From positions 12,725,001 to 12,789,000 of the forward strand of contig CM041089.1 of the NCBI GenBank assembly GCA_023079485.1: a DNA stretch of 64,000 nucleotides, read 5' to 3'. A model generated the notes under the pieces. The model did not search any database and was not told the origin of the DNA. It saw nothing but the letters and a program-made list of their open reading frames with translations. This DNA is from Archilochus colubris (Eukaryota; Chordata; Aves; Apodiformes; Trochilidae). A program made the position numbers and the translations under genes. Every line of letters begins with the position of its first letter. Within the stretch, counting starts at the first letter, position 1. Positions 57,060 through 64,000 of this stretch are shown piece after piece.

Positions 57060-60000
57060 CTAGGGGGGAAGGCAGAGACATTCAGACATCAGGGGGAGGA
57101 CAAGCCTTAGGATGAAAAAGCAGAGGAGAACATGTCCTTCCAGAACATGTCTTCCAGAGAAGAAGGATGCCCTTCATCCCTGCTGGTGTTCCCCTGTGGT
57201 AGCAGCAAATAACATCAAATAATCTCTTGTGTTAATTTCTAGAGGTCCAATTAGGATTTGTTAAGGCCAAAGACTCCTGAAGGCATGAGGACCAGTTTCT
57301 ACCACGAGCTAGCTCAGCTTTCTACTAAGTGGTCCAGACTATGGCTGCTGGGAATGCAAGCTCAGTGCTGCCTGTGCAGGGCCCAGGGATGCCAGGAGAC
57401 ACCTCTGAACATTGCACTCAGCAGGGCTGGTGGCTACTGCATGGGTTTAGGAATGGAGAGATGATTTCTAGGGTCATGTGTGATCCTTCCAAGCAAATCT
57501 TCCACTATCATAATTATTCAAGAGGGTCCTGTCCTACACGAGCTGCTATTTATTCTCCAGATTGAGACAGCTCTCCAGGGCTTAGCAGGAGCAAGAGGCT
57601 TAGACGTTTAAGAATAAATAAATAAAGCCACAGATAAAGACTGAACCCCCTTGGAGATCCTCCACCACCACCCCCCCTTTGCAAAAAGAACGGATATTTC
57701 AATTTGGATGGAAATGGGAGCCCTTCCCCCAGCTGGGTTGGTTCCCCCTCCAGCAGCTCTCCCATTTGCATTGTTACCAGGAACCCAGCAGACGGGGAAG
57801 CACCTCCAGTTTGGCAAAGACCAAGTTTTTTCCATGCACAGACGGGTGGCCAGGACATCCCCCAGGATGTGAAGCTGGCCCCTCTGCACCCAGTGCCCTC
57901 TCAAGCTTTGTGCAGGACAGCAGTCATGCTCAGGGGAGCAGAAAATACCTGGCAGACCAGAAAACCATCAGCCCCTAACACTGGGAGAAAGGGCAAGCTG
58001 GCAGAGTATGCAAAAAAACCTTTGCTCTTCTCTGCAGAGATGCTTGCAAGTGTTTTTTAAATATCAGTATGATTATTTGGGCCATTGGCATAAGTTTTCC
58101 ATCAGGATGTGTCACTGCACAAGGCCAGCAGCACCTGGGAAGGATGAGGAGGATGCTGTCCCATGGCTGAGAAGATGTGGAGCCGAGTCAAGTCTTTAAG
58201 GGGAACATTTTCTTTTAGGCACGGGGAAAAATGATCCCCAGCTCCAAGAGGCAACCAGGGGTCTGTGAAACCTCGGCCAGTGGCTGCTGGGCTTTTATCA
58301 GCATGCTTAAAATACTTGTGCAATGAGCCCCAGCCGAGGGCGTAGCCGTGCAGAGGGAAATCTCCCAGGAAGTGCTGCCGAGAGCTCCTCCCGCGCATGG
58401 GAACACAAAGGAGCTGGGTGGGACCTCAGCTTGACCCTTTGCCAATGGGAACCATCCCACAACCACCAAACTTTCTGGGCAGGTTTTGCAATTATATTTT
58501 CCCCGCCAGGTATTTGAATTAAACTAATTACCACGTACGATTGCCAAACTGGCTTCTATGATTGAGGAGGCTTTTTTTTTTTTCCTTTCCTTTTTTTTTT
58601 TTTTTTCTGGAGCAGAAATCCTTCCTCTTAAAAGGCCAAGCTCACTCTCTCTCTGCACTTCTCCAACATGTTGCTGAGAACGGTGATTTCTATTAATGGG
58701 CTTAAATTAGAGCCCTCGTGGCAGACACCCTGGAGCTTTGGGACACCAAAGCTCAGCTCTGCAGCACAGCACTAGCTCTGTCTCAAAGCTGCACATGTTA
58801 TGGATCTCATTGAAGTCAAGACCTTCAGTGGGGAGAAGTCACCATATCAGCAGAAAAACTCCTGTGTCACTTTGTGCCAATGCACACACTCACTTTCCTC
58901 ATCATGGCTATCCTGCTTTCTGAACCTTCCCTCAGCTTTCTACCTCCCACCCCCCAACTTTTTTCCCCCTTTTCCCACCCCACCTGGGCACCCATCATCC
59001 CCTCCTCTCCTCCCACAGGTTTCTGGGTTGGGTGCTGGCAGCTTCCCAAGCTGGGTGGCTCCATCCCTCCTCCCACCCTCCATTCTGCTGGGGCTCCCTG
59101 GCTCACCCTCCTTTCCAGCTCACATCCTGTTGCCACGCTCAGATGATGGTGCTGGCCCAGATCAGCCTCTTGCCCCTGGGGCAATCACAGGGCCTAATTT
59201 AACAATTAGGTCATTGCTGCCAGCACCTGACTTCAAACCAGCAAAGCCCAAGCAAAACTGGGGGGCTTGGGGGGATTCAATGTGCCCAGCCCTGCCTGGC
59301 TGCAAGCTCTCCTCCTAAAGGTTTCACATCTGACATGCAAATAAAATCACCAAATGTGGGCCCGTTACGCAGGGAGGCTCTGCTGGGCTTCCTCCCTCCC
59401 TTCTTCCCTCCTCCAAGGGTGGGTGGGGGGGAGCTCTGGACAGAAACAAGACCTCCATTCTTGGGCTGGGACCCTGGACAAGGAGCATTTGTGTGAATTC
59501 AAGTCCCCCTCAGCTCAAGGCTGCTCTCCCACCAGCTCCTGCTCCCAGCTGATCAGCACGTGCATGTGGGGCAGAATTTTCTCTTCCTGCCTTTGAAGAT
59601 GAGGAGAGGAAAAAAAAAAATCAAAGGAAAACCAAATTAAATAATTTCCTCTCTGTTCCCTTCCATCCATAAGCAAAGAGCAAGTGGCAAACTCATCAGC
59701 CTCGGTAGGAAATGTCCTGAGAGCAGGATGGTGGGTGCAAGGGATGGTGCCAGCCTACATTCCATTGTTCCCTTTCTGAGACACCTATTTAAAGGCAAGG
59801 ACAAGTGACTCAGTGTCTAGCAAGGGCATCCAGCTTATCCTCCTGCAGCACCCCATCCCTTCCTGACCTGCAATGAGATGGACACCTGAGCTTAGCTCAG
59901 CCCCCGGCTGCTCAGAACGCCTCTCCCTGGCCCAAAGGAAAACCTTCATGGGCCCTGTGACCCCCGGGGCTGGCAAAACCAACAGGAAAAAACATCAGCA

Positions 60001-62267
60001 AGGCCCAAAGGTGGTATTTCTAAAAGCAAATTCCCAGTGTGTGATTTCCTTGCAGTACCAAAACGTTGGTTCAAGCCAGCGCTCGGGTTCCTGCCGTGGC
60101 TTTGGCCTTAAAGAATTCCCAGCAAAGTGGGGATTTCTAACACACCAACAAAACACTCGCTTTGCAGAGCTGCTCCTGGGCTCACAGAAGGAGGGCTCAG
60201 CCTTTTAGCTGCTGCACAGGGTGGAGCAGCCCTTGCGGGTGCCACCCACGGCCGCGGAGGGATGGGAAGCATTTGAGCAGCTGCGTTTCTCGGGCAGACA
60301 CCCACGCAGGCACTGCCGCAGCTGCTGGGGACAGGCAGCTGGCTGGGAGGCAGCTCTGCTGTGTCAGGCATTCCTGCCTGCACCCCGGCCCCTGCCTGCC
60401 TCTGTTCAAAACATGCACAAAACCATCAGATCCTTATTTTACTCAGAAACGTTGCAAGGAGGATGCAGGGGCTGAAAGGGCACCGGTGGGAAGGATGTTT
60501 CCCCCTCAGCCCCACGATGCTCCGTGCCAGCAGCATCCCTCCTTGGCACACCTGGTTTTGAGCCCACAATAAGTCAAAAATTTATACTAGCACTTGGCAT
60601 GGCATCAGCTCAGGATGGACAGGCAAGGGAAAGCTCCAGATAGTCCATGGCTCTCCTTGAGCAACCTTGTCTCGATGAAGGGTTCATGGGGGGGTTCAAT
60701 GTGCCCAGCCCTGCCTGGCTGCAAGCTCTCCTCCCATGGCAGAGAGGTGGGAGTAGATGATCTCTAAGGTCCCTTCCAACTTAAGCCACTCTTTGATTCT
60801 ATGGTTCTGTGTCCCATGACTCCTCCTGAGCATCTGTGTTGGCCTGGAGGATGCCCCCATCCTGCCCATCCATCCTGCTGCAGTGCAGGCTGAGCAGCAA
60901 CATACGCAAGCAGGGAGCAGGGTGAGGCAAGGAAACCCATTTTCCTCTTTGACAGAAGCTTCCCTCCAGGCTTTAAAAGCCAAGCAATGCTCCAGTTTTC
61001 CTCACAAAGCCCCTTTGAGGAGAGCCTGGAAAAATTCCAGCTTGGCTGTATGTCCCAAAGCTGCTTGGTGCCCTTCCCCCTGGCTCTCCCTCCTTCTATG
61101 AACATTGCTCCAACTCATGAAACAGCAGATTTTCTCCCCATCTGAGCACAGGGGCTGGGACATACCAAGTCCTCATCTCTTCAGGAACTGAGTGGTCCTC
61201 CCAGGTGGGAGATCACTTGGAAATCACAGGCTGCCAACATTTGTAGGAGATATGGTGGTCAGCTCTACAAATGAACTATTGAAGTGGCATTTAGAAAAGC
61301 TCCTTATCTAGAAGCATCTCAAAAATGCTTTGTAAACTTCACTTATGGGCTCTGCAAACTGTAACTCCCATTCTTGGTAAGGTCTCTACAGAAGTTTCTT
61401 TGACAGGGCTGCTAAGGAAGGGTGCATGCTGGCATCTAAGAAAGGCTCTCAGGTACTTGGTGAATGTGGCCTGGGGCACAAAACCCTGCTAGAACTTGAA
61501 CAAAAGACACCAAACTGGGTTAACCCAGCTCCATCATGGCACAAACTCAGCAAGGCTCCCATGACAGTAATGGAGATATATTTCTTTTGTCACCAGAAGA
61601 AAAAAACCCCAGATATCAAGATCTGTGTGTCTAGCACTGCCTTCCAGCCCCCTTGTACAGAGAAATACAGTAACTCTATTAACTGAGAGCTGGACAAATG
61701 TAAGGGGCAATTACAGCATCAGGCAAAACATGTTTCCAAATTACTCTCCAGAATACCTTCTTGATTACCCTAAGTTAAAAGATGTGAATGGCAGTCCCCT
61801 GAGTCACCCGCAGGGAGGAAAAGCAGCTTGCTATTATTTTTTTTCTTGAACAGATTTTGGGTTCACATGGCAAGGAGACTTTGGGAGAGGCATTCCTTAC
61901 TGCACCTGGCACTGTGGGTGTCAGCTGGATGCACTGGGTGGCAGGGTGCTTGCTCTGTGTTGTTTAAGCTCCTCTGGTCCCTGTTCATCCACTCTGCTGG
62001 CACCCACTGCCCAGACAGATTTGGTGGGGAATTGAGATTTGCCATGAATGTGTCCCTGTGCTTGACAACAGTGGCATGAGCTGGGAAGCCCCTGATGGAC
62101 ACAAAGCTGAGAAGAGACCATCCTGGTCTTTACGGATGAGTCTTACCAGTGTCAGAGGAGGGAACAGCCTTGGTGAGGATGCTGTCAGTGATGGTGCCCA
62201 GCAGGCTGAAGGCAAACACCAGAGGCACTGCAATGATGCAGTAGTGCCACACGGTCCTCATCAGGGC
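56872..62267 (-). CDS. SLC22A18: SLC22A18 3' end: MFS transporter, last two coding exons
   Basis: SLC22A18 (ORCTL2, BWR1A, TSSC5) is a 12-helix major-facilitator membrane protein, reported as an organic-cation antiporter and growth suppressor; the true substrate is uncertain. Two minus-strand exons are present, 62147-62267 and 56872-57059, giving about 102 C-terminal residues. The first reads ALMRTVWHYCIIAVPLVFAF, SLLGTITDSILTKAVPSSDT. The second reads GTMLGICASVQPLTRTVGPT, IGGVLYKQFGVSSFGYLQL and ends LRELKSQ. Together they cover the last transmembrane helices. SDTGTMLG.CASVQPL.RT.GPT.GG.LY matches human closely in my memory. The split Gly codon (G + GT) joins the exons in phase. Earlier exons must lie beyond 64000. 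Human has a conserved tail-to-tail arrangement with PHLDA2. Confidence 0.93.
59276..59315. repeat. 40-bp exact direct repeat, copy 1
   Basis: TTCAATGTGCCCAGCCCTGC and the next 20 bases occur identically at 60695-60734, in the same orientation and 1,419 bp away. Confidence 0.93.
60695..60734. repeat. 40-bp exact direct repeat, copy 2, next to a CR1 tail
   Basis: Identical to 59276-59315. A CR1 3' tail starts about 16 bp further on, which suggests the duplication came with that insertion. Confidence 0.93.
60750..60811 (+). mobile_element. Very short CR1 3' tail
   Basis: GTAGATGATCTCTAAGGTCC, CTTCCAAC and TTGATTCTATGGTTCTGTG are the last 60 bp of a CR1, extremely 5'-truncated. Confidence 0.8.
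62147..62267 (-). CDS. SLC22A18: SLC22A18 penultimate coding exon
   Basis: On the minus strand, acceptor CCTGTCCCTTAG and donor ACTG/GTAAGA. It has 40 codons plus one base: ALMRTVWHYCIIAVPLVF then SILTKAVPSSDT. It is one MFS transmembrane helix and the conserved TDS..TKAV loop. Confidence 0.93.
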
Positions 62268-64000
62268 CTAAGGGACAGGAAAAAAATGGACCACGGATCA
62301 TTAGAGAGCATAAGCAGTGGCTTTGTGGCAAGAAACAACCTAGAAAGACATTACAAGCCAAACCCATGACTTAGGTAAATTGTAAGAGCCACAAGTGATA
62401 CCCCATGGCACGGCTTGGGCTGTTGCAGGGTCTCTCACAGCTCAGTGTTTTTCTGCAGCAAATTATTCCAAGAATGCAGTGCGAGTAGCAAGTGATACCC
62501 TCCAATCTGGCAGCACGTTTCCCCAGAACTGCTGTGGGTATTTTTAGTGTCTGGGAATTAGTGATGTCCCCGCTTCCTCCCCCCCCCTAAGTCTTCTGTC
62601 TCCTGTCCAACTCCTGAGGAAACGTGGAAGAGCAGATGCATGTGGTGTACTTCAGGAAGCCTCCATTACTTATACAAAACAGCCCAGAGAAGGCATTTCG
62701 GTTCATTATCATAAGTAATTAAAACTAAACTGAGTTTGCCAAAATAAATGAGCGTGGTGCATTATGTAACACCGTACCTCTGGGATTTCTAATCCTGTTC
62801 TGCTGCTTCCTTGCTAATAAATTCACCAAATTCAGTAATCTGGAATACGTCTCCTGGCCATAAGTGCACATTAGCGAGCATAATTAGGGAGAGTAATGAT
62901 TCTGTTATTGCACATATTCTTAGTGGAGACATCCCTCCAGCTGTTTAAGACTGAAACAAAAGCAGTGGAGCTCCCCAAGCCGTGGGGCTCGAGCGGCTCT
63001 CAGCTCATTCCCCAGCCCTGCTGGTCAAATGAACGGATTTCTCTGGGGCATGGAAAGGAAATTCCCCCTTTCTTGCAAGTCTTCTGCCCTCACTCACATC
63101 TCAGGGGGTGTTATTGTGGCTGGAAAACATCCCTGTCACTGGTTAAGCCAGAAGTTTCTTTCTCTGGAGTTTTGTCTCCTAAGATCTGGTTCCTGCCTCT
63201 CGGCTACAGAAGATGGAGAAGCCCAGAGCCATTGCACAGTAATGACTTGGAAATACTGAGGTTTGTTCCTGGTTTCCCTCTAGACTCACACATGGCCAGG
63301 TTTCTCTCCTCGGAGGGGCTCTTTGCCTACATTTTGGTTAAGATCTAGGTACTTCTGATTAAGGAACCGGAGAACAAAGACAGAAGAACAGGTATCTGGT
63401 ACATAAACATTCAGACAGAGGGAGAATAATTACTTGCTAGGGCAAATGTCATTGCAGGACAACATTACAGACCTCATAGGAAAAAAAAGAGTTTTAACCC
63501 TCCCCTGCCTTGTACAAATTCCCTGATGGGCAGAAAAGAGCTGAGCCACCTGTGTGCCTCCTGGAAAAGCAAGGGGAATGGCTTCTTGCTCCCCTAGGAC
63601 TTGGAAAGGACTGAGCCAGACAGAGCTTGGCTTCTGCTACTCCTCACCTGCTGGGCAAGCAGCAGTCTTTTGGACCAGAACAGATCTGAAAGCAGTTGTT
63701 AGGTGAGAGAAGGCAGACCCAGGAGTTTCAGCAGACAGGCTCAGAAACTCAACGCCTGGGAAAGGCAGGGGGGAGGCAGGAGGAGGCCCAGCTGTGCCTT
63801 CAGACAAAGGGAAAAACTTCCCCATTGCAGCCGCCAAGCCCTCCCACACCCTGCCCACGTCTTCTCATCTTGCATCTGCAGATCAGAAGCCATATCTCCC
63901 CTCTTTTCCTTTTCCAGGTGTTACTGCTGAGCTCCCAGCCCACCTCTTCCCTTCCCCAGCTGCTGGGAACATCCTGCAACCTCTTCCCAGCTGTACTGCT
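62268..64000 (-). other. SLC22A18: SLC22A18 upstream intron, running out of the window
   Basis: I looked for earlier SLC22A18 exons on the minus strand and found none. Open frames at 62896-63348 (plus) and 63637-63858 (minus) have no recognised domain. No clear repeat is visible. Confidence 0.55.

Larger units (their letters stand above)
57060..62146 (-). other. SLC22A18: SLC22A18 last intron
   Basis: A 5.1-kb intron. It contains a short CR1 tail at 60750-60811, a 40-bp exact duplication (59276-59315 and 60695-60734) and a T-rich run at 58571-58607. An AT-rich, motif-dense stretch at 58440-58560 (GCCAATGGGAACC, TTTGCAATTA, AACTAATTACC) might be regulatory. No other exon is seen. Confidence 0.7.

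Overview
The window is vertebrate nuclear DNA, almost certainly from a bird. Its interspersed repeats are CR1 LINE 3' ends with the typical ATTCTATG tail, genes sit in short GT-AG exons, and promoters lie in CpG islands. Four genes are recognisable from their proteins, in the order CARS1 (+, 3' end only), NAP1L4 (+, complete), PHLDA2 (+, complete), SLC22A18 (-, last two exons). From memory this is the order and relative orientation of the human 11p15.5 interval that is imprinted in mammals.

Layout. 1-2.1 kb: last two exons and poly(A) signal of CARS1. 2.1-7.4 kb: spacer with three CR1 pieces. 6.9-8.2 kb: CpG-island promoter of NAP1L4, with CCAAT boxes and an upstream row of TGTCA motifs at about 10-bp spacing. 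7.5-33.6 kb: NAP1L4. I placed a non-coding first exon and 13 coding exons whose phases all join, giving a 382-residue histone chaperone that ends in a CaaX-like CKQQ. 33.6-53.4 kb: a 20-kb spacer without a recognisable protein gene. It holds a pyrimidine/purine microsatellite, a homeodomain-motif cluster, a large ATTCT pentanucleotide array, an inverted-repeat mobile element with a CR1 nested in its right end, another CR1, and a set of minus-strand segments with good splice signals that may be unannotated exons. 53.6-55.3 kb: PHLDA2 in a CpG island, with one coding exon and one 3' UTR exon. 56.8-64 kb: SLC22A18, convergent with PHLDA2.

The genes do not form a pathway. CARS1 charges tRNA-Cys, NAP1L4 handles histones H2A/H2B, PHLDA2 is a PH-domain phosphoinositide-binding protein, and SLC22A18 is a major-facilitator membrane protein. 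They are linked by conserved synteny. I found no certain RNA gene and no CRISPR array. The most unusual structures are the nested inverted-repeat element at 41.19-42.40 kb, the higher-order ATTCT array at 40.1-40.9 kb, the phased TGTCA array, and the possible minus-strand transcript at 46.8-51.4 kb.
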